A stretch of DNA of 64,000 bases from Mercurialis annua (GCF_937616625.2 NC_065572.1:36793653-36857652), one strand, 5' to 3'; shown: positions 49,689 through 62,393, counted from the first letter of the stretch. Notes: generated by a model from the letters alone, not told the origin. Numbers and translations are program-made.

Positions 49689-50629
49689 GTTAGTAAACGT
49701 TTGGCTTAAATCGTTAAAAAGGTGAAACGTTTGGATTTGTTTTGCGACGTTTGTAAACATTTGGCTTAAATCGCTAAAAAGGTGAAACGTTTGGATTTGT
49801 TTTGCGACTTTAATAACTATTTGACTTAAATTGCTAAAAAGGTGAAACGCTTGGATTTATTTTGTAATGCTTGTAAACATTTGGCTTTGTCTCCTAACGT
49901 TTGTAAAACATTTGGTTTAAATCCTATAAATGTGAAATGTTTGGATTTGTTTCATAACGTTATAAACGTTTCGTTTTGTTCCGTAACGCTTGTAAAAGTT
50001 TGTCTTAAATTGCTAAAAATATGAAACGTTTGGATTTGTTTTGTAACGTTTATAAAAGATTGGCTTGAATTGCTAAAAAGGTGAAACATTTGATTTTTTT
50101 TTCAAACGTTTGTAAACGTTTGGCTTGAATTGCTAAAAAGGTGAAACATTTGGATTTCTTTCGTGACGTTTGTAAACGTTTGGCTTAAATTGCTAAAAAG
50201 GTGAAATGTTTTGATTTGTTTCGTAACGTTTATAAACATTTGGCCTAAATTGCTAAAAAGGGAAAACGTTTGGATTTTTTCGTAGCGTTTGTAAACGTTT
50301 GGCTTCAATCGCTGAAAAGGTGAAACGTTTGGATTTGTTTCATAACGTTTGTAAACGTTTGGCTTAAATCACTAAAAAGGTGAAACGCTTGGATTTGTTT
50401 CGTAACGTTTCTAAATGTTTGGCTTAAATCTCTTAAAATGTGAAACGTTTGAATTTGCCTCGTAATGTTTGTAAATGTTTGGCCTAAATCACTAAAAAGG
50501 TGAAACATTTTGATTTATTTCGTAAAGTTTGTAAACGTTCGGCTTAAATTGCTAAAATGGTGAAACGCTTGGATTTATTTCGTAACGTTTGTAAACGTTT
50601 GGCTTAAGTCGCTAAAATGGGGAAACATT

Positions 50630-51005
50630 TTTAAACGTTACGAAAAAAATCCAAACGTTTTACCTTTTTAGAAATTTAAGCCAAATGTTTACAAAGGTTA
50701 TGAAACAAAATCAAACGTTTCCCCATTTTAGCGATTTAACCCAAACGTTTACAAATGTTACGAAACAAATCCAAACGTTTACAAAAATCCAAACGTTTCT
50801 CCTTTTTTTCGATTTAAGCCAAATGTTTACAAACGTTACGGAACTAAACCAAATGTTTAACATTTTTAGTTACTTAAGTCAAACGTTTTACAAACTTTAC
50901 GAAACAAATCCAAATGTTTCACATTTTTAGCGATTTAAGCCAAACGTTACGAAACAAATCCAGTCCAAACCTTTCCCCATTTTAGCGATTTAAGCAAAAC
51001 GTTTT
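50630..51005. repeat. Reversed satellite block 2
   Basis: About six monomers run in reverse orientation, with the same outer context as blocks 1 and 3: GCTAAAATGGGGAAAC before and GTTTCATAACCTTTG after. It contains about 65 bp more than block 1 near its right end. Confidence 0.85.
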
Positions 51006-54000
51006 GTTTCATAACCTTTGTAAACGTTTGGTTTAAATCGCTAAAAAGGTGAAACTTTTGGATTTGTTTCGTAACGTTTGTAAACGTTTGGTTTAAACAC
51101 CTACAAACGTTTGGATTTGCTTCGTAACGTTTTAAACGTTTGGCTTAAATTGCTAAAATGGGGAAACGCTTGGATTTGTTTTGTAACATTTGTAAATGTT
51201 TGGTTTAAATCGCTAAAAATGTGAAACGTTTGGATTTATTTCGTAACGTTTGTAAACGTTTGGCTTAAATCGCTTAAAAGGTGAAACGCTTGGATTTGTT
51301 TCGTAACGTTTGTAAACGTTTGGCTTATATCGCTGTAAAGGTGAAACGTTTCGTTTTGTTTTGTAGCGTTTGTAAATGTTTGGCTTATATCACTAAAAAT
51401 GTGAAACGTTTGGATTTGTTTCGTAACATTTGTAAAAGTTTGGCTTAAATCGCTAAAATGGGGAAATGTTTGCATTTGTTTCGTAACGTTTGTACCCGTT
51501 TGGCTTAAGTTGCAAAAAATGTGAAACTTTTGGATTCTTTTTGTAACGTTTGTAAACGTTTGGCTTAAATCGCTAAAGAGGTAAAACGTTTGGATTTGTT
51601 TCGTAACTTTTGTAAACGTTTGGCTTAAATCGCTAAAGAGGGGAAACGTTTGGATTTTTTTCGTAACATTTTAAACGTTTGGCGTAAATCGCTAAAATTG
51701 GGAAACGTTTGGATTTAATTCGTAACGTTTGTAAACGTTTGGTTTTGTTTTGTAACGTTTGTAAACGTTTCGCTTAAATTGCTCAAAAACTGAAACTCTT
51801 GGATTTGTTTTGTAACGTTTGTAAATGTTTGGCTTAAATCGCTAAAAATTTGAAACGTTTTGTTTTGTTTTGTAACGTTTGTAAACGTTTGGCATAAATC
51901 GCTAAAAAGGTGAAATTTTTGGATTTGTTTCGTAACGTTTTAAACTTTTGGCTTAAATCGCTAAAATGGGGAAACATTTGGATTTGTTTCGTAACGTTCG
52001 TAAACGTTTGGCTTAAATTGCTAAAAAGGAGAAATGTTTGGTTTTATTTCGTAAAAGTTTGTAAACGTTAAGCTTAAATCGCTAAAAAGGTTAAAGGTTT
52101 GGATTTGTTTCGTACCGTTTGTAAACGTTTGGCTTAAATTATTAGAAAGGTAAAACGCTTGGATTTGTTTCAAAACGGTTTTAAATGTTTAGCTTATATT
52201 GCTAAAAAGGTGAATCGCTTGGATTTGTTTCATAACGTTTGTAAACGTTTGGCTTAAATCGCTAAAAATGTGAAACGTTTCGATTTGTTTCGTAACGTTT
52301 GTAAACGTTTGGCTTAAATTGCTAAAATGGTTAAACGATTGGATTTGTTTCGTAATGTTTGTAAACGTTTGGCTTAAATTGCTAAAAAGGTGAAACGCTT
52401 GGATTTGTTTCCTAACGTTTGTAAACGTTTGGCTTAAATTGCTAAAAAGGTGAAACATGTGGATTTGTTTCTTAACCTTTGTAAATGTTTGACTTAAATC
52501 GCTAAAAAAGTGAAACGTTTGGATTTGTTTCGTAACGTTTGTAAACGTTTTTCTTAAATGAGTAAAAAGGTGAAACTTTTGGATTTGTTTCGTAACGTTT
52601 GTAAACGTTTGGTTTAAATTGCTAAAAAGGTGAAACGCATGAATTTGTTTCATATCATTTGTAAACGTTTGTCTTAAATTTCTAAAAAGGTGAAACGTTT
52701 GTATTTTTTTTCCTAATGTTTGTAAACGTTTGGCTTAAATTGCTAAAAAGGTGAAACGTTTGGATTTGTTTCATAACATTTGTAAACGTTCGGTTTAAAT
52801 TGCTAAAAAGGTAAAATGTTTGGATTTGTTTCGTAGCGTTTGTAAACGTTTGGCTTAAATTGCTAAAAAGGTGAAACGTTTGGATTTCTTTGGTAATGTT
52901 TATAAACGTTTGGCTTAAATTGCTAAAAACAGGAAACGTTTGGATTTGTTTCGTAACATTTGTAAATGTTTGGCTTCGATCACTAAAAAGGTTAAACGTT
53001 TGGATTTGTCTCTTTACGTTTGTAAACGTTTGACTTAAATCGGTAAAAAGGCGAAACGTTTTGATTCATGCCGTAACGTTTGTTAACGTTTGGCTTAAAT
53101 TTCCAAAAGGATGAAATGCATGGATTTGTTTTGTAACGTTTGTAACAGTTTGGCTTCAATCGCTAAAATGGGAAAACGTTTTGATTTGTTTCGTAAAGTT
53201 TGTAAACGTTTGGTTTAGATTGCTAAAAATGTGAAAAATTTGGATTTGTTTTGTAACATTTATAAACGTTTGGCTTGAATCGCTAAAAAGGATAAAAGTT
53301 TGGTTTTCTTTCGTAACGTTTGTAAATGTTTGGCTTAAATCGCTAAAAAGGTGAACATTTGGATTTGTTTCGTAACATTTGTAAACGTTTGGCTTAAATC
53401 GTTAAAAAGGTGAAACATTTGGATTTGTTTCGTAACTTTCGTAAACGTTTGGCTTAAATCACTAAAAAGGTGAAACGTTTAGATTTGTTTTATAACATTT
53501 ATAAACAATTGACTTAAATTGCTAAAAAGGTGAAACGCTTGGATTTGTTTTGTAACGCTTGTAAACGTTTGGCTTTGTCTCGTAACGTAAGTAAAACGTT
53601 TGGTTTAAATCGCTAAAAATTTGAAATGTTTGGATTTGTTTCGTAACGTTATAAATATTTGGTTTTGTTCCGTAACATTTGTAAAAGTTTTGCTTAAATT
53701 GCTAAAAATGTGAAACGTTTGGATTTGGTTGTTTCGTTTATAAACATTTGTCTTGAATTGCCAAAAAAAGTGAAACGTTTGATTTTGTTTCGTAATGTTT
53801 GTAAAAGTTTGGCTTAAATTGCTAAAAAGGTGAAACATTTGGAATTCTTTCGTGATGTTTGTAAACGTTTGGCTTAAATTTCTAAAAAGGTGAAATGTTT
53901 TGATTTTTTTCGTAACGTTTATAAACGTTTGACCTAAATTGCTAAAAAGAGGAAACGTTTGGATTTGTTCGTAGTGTTTGTAAACGTTTGTCTTCAATCG

Positions 54001-54319
54001 CTAAAATGGTGAAATGTTTGGATTTGTTTCATAACGTTTGTAAACGTTTGGCTTAAATCGCTAAAAAGTTGAAATGCTTGGATTTGTTTCGTAACGTTTG
54101 TAAATGTTTGGCTTAAATCTCTAAAAAGGTGAAACGTTTGAATTTGTCTCGTAACGTTTGTAAATGTTTGGCTTAAATCGCTAAAAAGGTGAAACATTTT
54201 TATTTATTTCGTAACGTTTTGTAAACGTTTGGCTTAAATTGCAAAAATGGTGAAACGCTTAGATTTGTTTCATAACGTTTTTAAACATTTGGCTTAAGTC
54301 GCTAAAATGGGGAAACGTT

Positions 54320-54575
54320 TACAAACGTTACGAAACAAATCCAAACGTTTTACCTTTTTAGAAATTTAAGCCAAATGTTTACAAAGGTTATGAAACAAAA
54401 CCAAAGTTTTCCCATTTTAGCTATTTAAGCCAAAAGTTTACAAACGTTACGAAATAAAGCCAAACGTTTACAAAAATACAAACGTTTCACCTTTTTTGTG
54501 ATTTAAGCCAAACGTTTACAAACGTTACGAAACAAATCCAAATGTTTAACATTTTTAGCGATTTAAGCCAAACGT
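54320..54575. repeat. Reversed satellite block 3
   Basis: About four monomers are reversed between the same two joins as blocks 1 and 2. It lies 3.69 kb from block 2, the higher-order period. Confidence 0.85.
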
Positions 54576-55732
54576 TTTGTTTCATAACCTTTGTAAACGT
54601 TTGGCTTAAATCGCTAATAAGGTGAAACATTTGAATTTGTTTCTTAACGTTTGGCTTAAACCGCTCGAAACGTTTGGATTTGCTTCGTAACGTTTTAAAT
54701 GTTTGGCTTAAATCGCTAAAATTGGGAGACGTTTGGATTTGTTTTGTAACGTTTGTAAACGTTTGGCTTAAATCGCTAAAAATGTGAAATGTTTGGATTT
54801 GTTTCGTAACGTTTGTAAATATTTGGCTTAAATCGCTAAAAAGGTGAAACGCTTGGATTTGTTTCGTAACGTTTGGCTTAAATCGCTAAAAAGGGGAAAC
54901 GTTTGTTTTTTTTTTTGTAATGTTTGTAAATGTTTGGCTTAAATCACTAAAAACGTGAAACGTTTGGATTTGTTTCGTAACATTTGAAAAGTTTGGCTTA
55001 AATTACTAAATTGGGGAAATGTTTGCATTTGTTCAGAACGCTTGTCCCCTTTTGGCTTAAATTGCTAAAAATGTGTAACTTTTGGATATGTTTCGTAACG
55101 TTTGTAAACATTTGGCTTAAATTGCTAAAAAGGTGAAACGCTTGGATTTGTTTCGTAACGTTTGTAAATGTTTGGCGTAAATCGCAAAAGAGGTAAAACA
55201 TTTGTTTTTATTTTGTAACGTTTGTAAACGTTTGTCTTAAATTGCTCAAAAAGTGAAACGCTTGGATTTGTTTCATTACTTTTTTTAAAATGTTTGGCTT
55301 AAATCGCTAAAAATGTGAAATGTTTGGTTTTGTTTTGTAACGTTTGTAAACATTTAGCTTAAATTGCTAAAAAGGTTAAACGCTTGGATTTGTTTCGTAA
55401 CGTTTGTAAACGTTTGGCTTAAATCGCTAAATAGGTGACACGTTTGGATTTGTTACGTAACGTTTGTAAACGTTTGGCTTTAATCGCTAAAAAGGTGAAA
55501 CATTTTGATTTGTTTCGTAACATTTTAAATGTTTGGCTTAAATCGCTAAAAATGTAAAACGTTTGGTTTTGTTTCGTAACTTTTTAAACGTTTGGTTTTG
55601 TTTCATAACGTTTGTAAACGTTTGGCTTCAATCGCTAAAAAGGTGAAACGTTTGGATTTATTTTGTAACGTTTGTAAACGTTCGGCTTAAATCGCTAAAA
55701 TGGGGAAACGTTTGGATTTATTTCGTAACGTA

Positions 55733-57105
55733 ATTGTAATTTAGCCCAAAACGACATGCCAAATTGAAATTCAAATTCAAATATAATTACCCGAGTAATT
55801 AATAAGCTTATGTTATAGATCATATCGTTTTCAAATTATAGTTATCGAATAACTTAATAAATGTGATTAGCTAGAGTTTAACATTAGTAATCAAATGATT
55901 TAAAACAAGATAACCTAAGGACTATTCATGTGTTTTCACCATCTCCTACATTCAATTGGAAACATAAGCAAATCCCGCCAACAATTTCTTTTAAAAATTC
56001 AATCACAATAACCCAATATTAAGAACAATCACCAATCTCTCATATGGCCAACTTCCAAAAGAAATTATCAAGGGTTAAAAAAACTATCAATAATCATAGA
56101 AATCAAGAGTTGAAGCAAGACCAATAATGGCAGCCGAACAAAGAATAACAGAGATACAAAATTTAAACGAACATTTAAAACAACTATAACCTAAACGATT
56201 CTGACTACCAACAATAAACATGTGGAATCTGACCCTTGATCATGAAATAGATAACACAATTTTAATATACATATCGGCAGCAACAAACCACCCAACAAAA
56301 GCGTAGGAATTCCCAAAGGATTCACGTACCGTAATGAACGATGATGAACGCCCCATCGGTTGAGAGCGAACAGATCAATGTCACGACAAACACGATCTCA
56401 CGACGATGCTATAATGATAATAATCGCATAATTATGAACGGACAAGCGATGTCGAGAGGTAATGAACGAAAGCAATTGATAGAGATCAAAGAAAATTACC
56501 GACGATTCGAAAGAAAACTGAAGAGATTAGAAGATGGGTTATTCTCTGAGTGAATGTTAGGGTTTAGGTCGGCTAGGGTTAGAAAGTAACGAAATAGGGT
56601 TTTAAACAAATGAACGAAAGAAAAGAAAGGAAACGCGTAACACATATATTTATAGGAACAGTACGTCAGTCACGCAGAACCAAGTGTGCGTTCGCACACT
56701 AAGTGTGTGCGTTCGCACACTGCATGATTTCAAGGGTGTGCGTTCGCACACTAGTTGTTCGTTCGCACACTCGAAGACTACTCCAATGCGTCTTAAATTT
56801 TGATCCAACAGTCAACTGTTTGTCGCGCATAACATATCCAAAGATGAGCTCAATCCAAGGGTGAAATTGGGAGATATGGATGTTTTATCAAAATATGTCA
56901 GATTTAGAAGGCATACGAACACAACATCGATTATAATCCGGATACAAATCAAATCTGCATCGAAAACTCAGACGACACATGCGACACCTAAAAGGTACAA
57001 CTCCAACCCCAATTAAAGTTTCACACTTACTAAGTCCACCATTAATAATCCGAAATTAAGTCGGAAACACAACAAAACTATGACGGAAAAATACGGGATA
57101 TTACA
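55733..57105 (-). mobile_element. Family D, first part of one LTR (minus strand)
   Basis: Read on the minus strand this begins TGTAATATCCCG at 57105 and runs about 1,373 bp. It then breaks off in the centre of the palindrome GGGCTAAATT-AC-AATTTAGCCC and meets satellite. Minus-strand TATA-like CTATAAATAT lies near 56646-56655, followed by a GGTAATTTTC donor-like site (56491-56500). The continuation of this LTR is found on the plus strand at 62398. A 70-codon plus-strand ORF (56341-56553) is antisense to the LTR and has no supporting features. Confidence 0.8.
56683..56771 (-). promoter_or_regulatory. CG-NN-CG palindrome cluster, family D
   Basis: Three copies of GTGTGCGTTCGCACAC and one damaged copy lie just upstream of the minus-strand TATA-like box. 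The 16-mer is the same as in family B, although the surrounding LTRs differ and it sits on the other side of the TATA box. Confidence 0.6.
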
Positions 57106-57141
57106 ATCTCCCCAACTTATATAAAATTCATCCTCGAATTT
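57106..57141 (-). other. Polypurine tract and pre-PPT dyad, family D
   Basis: On the minus strand AAGTTGGGGAGAT (57106-57118) precedes the LTR start. Upstream of it is AAATTCG-AGGA-TGAATTT (57123-57141), the same dyad as in A and B with one CG decayed to TG. Confidence 0.75.
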
Positions 57142-60100
57142 AAAACAAAACCAACGACGTACCACATAACTTAAAGTTACACGTCCAGCTGAACAAAATT
57201 TTCAAAGCCGATAAGAAAACGCATTTACAAGGTACCCAACGTAAACCAGGACAACAAAAAAAACGAAACTGCAAACGACCTCTGTCATTAAAGAACAGTT
57301 ATCAACCAAGAAACTTACCCAACTGTAGTCAATGGTATTACATGCTCAACGACATACGCACGCGCGTAAGAAAAACTCAACAGGTTGTCCCTCAAACAAC
57401 TCAATTCTTCCAGTTGCAAAAAGAAAAACGAACATACTCCAGGTCACCAAAGTACCCACACAACTTCCACTAGGCATAAACGATAACACAACTCTAGGTG
57501 AGATCAACTAAGATAAAACAAATTGTATTACACAACACTCGGCTGATATACTTAAGATAATAAAGAACGAATCTCAAATCTCAAAACTGACACTGCTTCG
57601 TAATATAAGCGATCACAACACACATATGTACCAAATTCCGTTTTTAGCAATTAGATGCTCCAACTAATAATAACACAATTATTCAACCGAGAGTCACAAT
57701 TACTCTATACCGGAGTGGCTTCCAAAACCATCTCAAAACTCATTTATTATAAAATCCCCGATATCAAATACAAGATTAAGCACTAAGCTCGACTATAGTT
57801 CTTACAATTCCAAACTCTTTTGTCTCAAACAAAAACAAGGATACTGCAAACATAGCTGATAAAATCTATCGTTCTAAAACAATTTCTTACTTCCACTTAT
57901 AACATCTAGACATTAAAATAATCGATCACAAAACCCAATAAACTTCATATAATATTTGGGTACCACAACATTGCTATAATAATCATTAAATCTTGATGAT
58001 TAATACCAACTCGATAATAACATTAACTTGTGAATCATAAAATACAAGACGCATTACCGTTTTTTCCCCCAAGAAAACGTGAAATTAACTCATAATAATA
58101 GAATCTCAAGATTAGCAATAAACAATCTCAATTACAATGATTCCTCCAATCATTTAGAAACATAACACCCCAACTAAGTTGAACATTGACTGCATCTGAC
58201 AACTTCAAAATTTTGTCTCTCACAACAAGGGTTCAACCATGATCAAACGATATATAAACATTACAACAATATCATCAATTAACAAAATCTATCAACCAAT
58301 CATGGTTGTCGAAACCTATTAACCGCGATTCCCAATTCTCAAATCAACTATCTCATATAACCAAATCGAACTCAAATTCTCAAAATTAATCATTCAATTG
58401 ACTATTGCCTCGTATACAACGAGTGATAACTACGATCAAATCACAACGACCGGATTGTTAGTTATGCCCAAAACCAACCCCTGGGGTATAAAATCTTTTA
58501 ATACAAAATATTTTATATACAAAATTCTCCACCCTGTTAAAAAAAAGTCCTACGTCTTATACCTCCTTTTGCATTCAAAATCGAAATACCTTTACCGTTG
58601 AAAAACCATCGGTTTGTAAACCCTTGAAAATTTTCAAAATATTCACATTTTGAATCCAAAATTTCCTCTTACTTTCCAACACATTAGCAAATCTATGAAA
58701 CAGTTCAACTGACAAAATTTATGTTCTCTCTAAATCAAACTTGCTAAAACACTTGTTAAATAGTTTATACTTTTCTTGTAAAAGTCAAACTGTAGCAAAA
58801 TCCTCCGTATTCAAAATACACATTAATGTTTTAAAACGTTAAAAATTTAAATCGTATCTAAATTTTTGCTCTTAAACAAAAACACAATTGAAGAAATCGC
58901 TCAAGCGAGAAAAAAAAATTATCCCTTTGTGAATCAATTTTGACAAAATTTCTCCCTTTCCTCAGAAAGGTATAATCAGCAATGTAAATCTCTTGTTTAT
59001 AAACATACCTTTATATCAGTACACCAAAATACTTTGGACAATTCAAATCTGAAAAGATAAAGTTTTTTTAAAAAACGTAGTGTATACACACACATGAGCA
59101 TAACCAACATCCTTAATCCACAATTTCTTAAATCAGAAATCGTAAATTATCACGAAAGCTTTCTATCCTAAATTACTCTATACTGCACTTAGCACAACTA
59201 TATCTCGAGCGCAAACCTCAAAGCCATTATTACTTCCTAAGAAGCATAAGATTCTAAAAAACACTAACCGATCCCTAACAACGTAATCGTCCAAAATTCA
59301 CCACCATCATCACATAGTATTTTTCTAGCTACCTCTCGGTAACAGTTTCAAAATCATTTGAAATTCCACAACTTTATAAATACATTAAAGGGACTCGCGA
59401 GTTTGTTTCAATATACTTTCCTCAACACACTTCATTGACAAAATCCATTTTATAAAATTGTGCGCCAGGGTGATGACATCTCTCATCCCCAAAGAGTTGC
59501 ATCCAACCCTAATCATATCTATGCACGTGATGCATGTACTATTATGCATGTATCAATTATTAATTTATCTTTTATTTAGTGAACATACTTAGTGCTTAAT
59601 GCAATCCTATTCGTGACATTCAAAATGCATGTTCATGATTTGTCTGGGCACAATTACGTGTAAAAAAAAATTCAAATATTTTAACAAATCAACCTTTGAA
59701 ATTCTTTTCAAAATAAAATATTTGCTAGACGTTATACTCTGTGAGATGTGCATTCGATAACCTCAAAATATTTCTCAAATTCCTTACTTGCAACCTAGCA
59801 ACACTCGATGCTATATGACAACTCATCCTAATAACTTCATTACAACCCTACCATATAAGATATCCCAATAACCGCAATTTATACTGAGCTTATTCCTAAA
59901 GAAATAACACATCAATACGTTCCTACAAAACTTACCGCCAGCTCCCGCATTGCAACATCAGACTTGATGGAAACACCAGAGTATTCATATACCGATCTAT
60001 CTTCTTTGTTCAGAGTTTCCGATATCCGTTCTGGGTAATCAGAAATCATCAGCTAATCCAAGGTAATATTTCCCTCATCTTCCTCGATATTAAAACCCAA

Positions 60101-61493
60101 AGATTTCGATCCACGAATCATACATCAAGGTAAGCCAACCTTGACCAGATGAAATAAATCATCCCACGTGCTACTTCGTACGAAGAGACGAAACAAAATA
60201 ATTAACGTATTTCAACAGGTAAGAAAATTATACCACGCAATTTAAAATCAAAATATTATGATTTCTACGAATCATAAACCACGTACGTGTTTCCATTGAA
60301 CACAATTAACTCAAACATACTTAAAAGACAAATCGGGACATGTCACGACATTTTTTTGAAATCTCCTTACAAAATCACCATGTAAATATATCATTATTTA
60401 ATAGTACGCTTCAAAATTCGTTTTGAAATTTAAAGTCAAATACGAAAACTTCCAAATTTCGTTGAGCCCCTTTGTTAAAACAAAATCAGAATCTGGAAAA
60501 AATATTCCTATAAAACCATTGCTTAAAAGAATTCCCAATTATCTCAATTCATGAAACCATCGAGTTAGCCGAGTCATTACAACTACCAAGCTCAACTCCT
60601 AAATTTGGGTGACCCAAGTCGAACCCAAAACAATCGTTTATAAAACGTATTCAAAATATTTGTAAGTCCGGAAAAATATTTTAACAAAATTTCCATCCTT
60701 TCAAATTTGGGTGCTCAACTTAAACCAACCGCTAAAACGGTAATTTAAAACTCAAGTGAGAAATCTTTGATTTCAAACATCTATTCCGTAAATCTCAAAA
60801 AATTAAAATGCTGACATACTACAACATGATAAAATAACTTCAATGTTAAATTCTTAAAACAATGGCTCATCTCATAAAATATCATTTTGAAATCATCGCT
60901 TGTTAACACAAGACCAAACATAATATTTCAAAATACAAGAATTTCTTTTTACTGGTGACTTAACCAAAATCAACCTTTTAATAATTTAAAACCAAACTTC
61001 CTTTATGATTCTGTGTCAAAATACAATTCGAATAAAAATTAATTATCTCAATGAAGATCCTTAAAGCAGCATGTGGTCAAACCATATATGACCACAAGAC
61101 ACGTTTAAAAGTTTAACCCAAAAATACTTTAATAGAAAACAAGGTTCATGCCTAAATGTATCCTCATAGGTGCTAGCGTATATAGCACCTAACAATTTCG
61201 GCCAAAGCCAAAATGTACTACCATATAATCTATCGTTATTAAATCATTAGTGGCATAAGGCCAATGTTTTTCAAACAGCATCATACCCAAGTATGAATTT
61301 TAGAAAACATTTACCAACCTAGGATTTCCCGAGAAATCGAAAGCAATAGTAATCACCCAAGTGTAATAACCTCAACTTGATATAACACAAAAATTAACAC
61401 CCAAGTGAAATAAATTGCCAATCATAGCATCAACACCAAATAAAAACTGACAGACATCACCTATAGGATGTAGGCTGAAAGTTTGAAAAGAAA
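57142..61493 (-). mobile_element. Non-coding interior of family D element
   Basis: In 4.35 kb I see no gag, protease, RT, RNase H or integrase motif on either strand. The longest ORF in this part is about 67 codons. The sequence is very AT-rich with no obvious repeats. Because primer-binding site, leader block, dyad and polypurine tract are all kept, I read it as the interior of a non-autonomous element. Extreme decay of a coding one cannot be excluded. Confidence 0.6.
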
Positions 61494-61618
61494 ACGATGA
61501 CGTTTTAAAAGACAAGACATGAATCCTAATTCCGCAGTAGTTCCTATGACACGACACCAATTTATCATGCCAAAATAATAAACACATAACATGAATAAGG
61601 CCTTGGTTTGAAACTAAA
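61494..61618 (-). other. Leader of family D element
   Basis: The minus-strand leader is clearly related to that of family A: TTTAGTTTCAAACCAAGGCC after the primer-binding site, then CATGTTATGTGTTTAT, ACTACTGCGGAATTAGGATT (61522-61541) and GTCTTTTAAAACGTCATCG. The ACTACTGCGG part is complementary to CCGCAGTAGT in the plus-strand LTR (63703-63712). Confidence 0.75.
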
Positions 61619-61630
61619 GCTCTGATACCA
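61619..61630 (-). other. Primer-binding site, family D
   Basis: The minus-strand sequence TGGTATCAGAGC lies four bases after the LTR end, an exact initiator-methionine tRNA-type site. Confidence 0.92.
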
Positions 61631-61634
61631 ACTT

Positions 61635-62393
61635 TGTCACGACCCATTTTCATGAATCGCGACTGGCGCTAGGGTATGGGTATGGTTGTACCAAAAACCG
61701 GTAGCTAGCCTTGCGGATAACCAACAAATACATAAGCTTGCAAGAAAACCAATGCTCGGGGGCAACCGAGACTTCAGCCTAGTTCTAGCAGTTCATAATA
61801 TACAACATTTATTATAAAGTGCTCAGCCAACTCTGAGTCTTAAACATGGCAGAAGTATATATTAACCCAAGTTAATAAAAGAAAGCCAAAATAGCAATAA
61901 TTCATTGAATAAATTTATAACAAGTATTCGACATAAGACTAATATTTACTATTGCGGTCTAAGAATAAAATTAGTTTAATAAACTTTATAAAATAAAGTA
62001 AAACCTCCGAGGAAATAAAGAATCGGAGAGCAGCTGACTCGCTCATATCATAACCCTGGAAAAATTGGGAAAACAACAGGGTCAGATATACTCAGATGAG
62101 TTCATACCACTATTTACATTTATCAAGTGGAAAACCTTTAAAACCATTTAATACATTTAATAACAACATTACGTTTAATAGTTGGAACCCTAATCCACAA
62201 TATTAAATATAACCATAATCCAATAGGTCTGGTCCCGAGAGCTGAGCTACACCGAGTTACCACCGACCACTCTTAATTCATAACCAGAGTCCCGAGAGCT
62301 GAGCTACACAGAGTTACTCTACTGGTCCCGAGAGCTATGCTCACACCGAGTTACCACCGTATATCACATACCTTATCTAGATCAATACCGGTG
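61635..62393 (-). mobile_element. Family D, last ~760 bp of the 5' LTR (minus strand)
   Basis: The top strand starts TGTCACGACCC, the reverse of the conserved LTR end. It runs to CACCGGTATTGATC (minus strand) and then stops. The segment is the inverted counterpart of about 63267-64000, so the two form a large inverted repeat with a spacer of roughly 870 bp. It contains the conserved block CAGTATATCTGACCCC (minus, near 62080) and three copies of a CTCGGGAC-containing repeat (62228-62360). Confidence 0.85.

Larger units (their letters stand above)
49689..55732. repeat. 60-bp satellite array, block 4
   Basis: Two copies of a 3.69-kb higher-order block lie here, for example landmarks GGCTTTGTCTC at 49882 and 53571. 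Each carries a reversed block. Around 53360-53405 lies a paralogous unoccupied version of the site where family B inserted. The array ends at 55732, where family D begins. Confidence 0.93.

Noticed and set aside
56341..56553. Lys/Glu-rich 70-codon ORF
   Set aside because: It is antisense to the transcribed part of the family D LTR and has no matching copy or domain that I can recognise.
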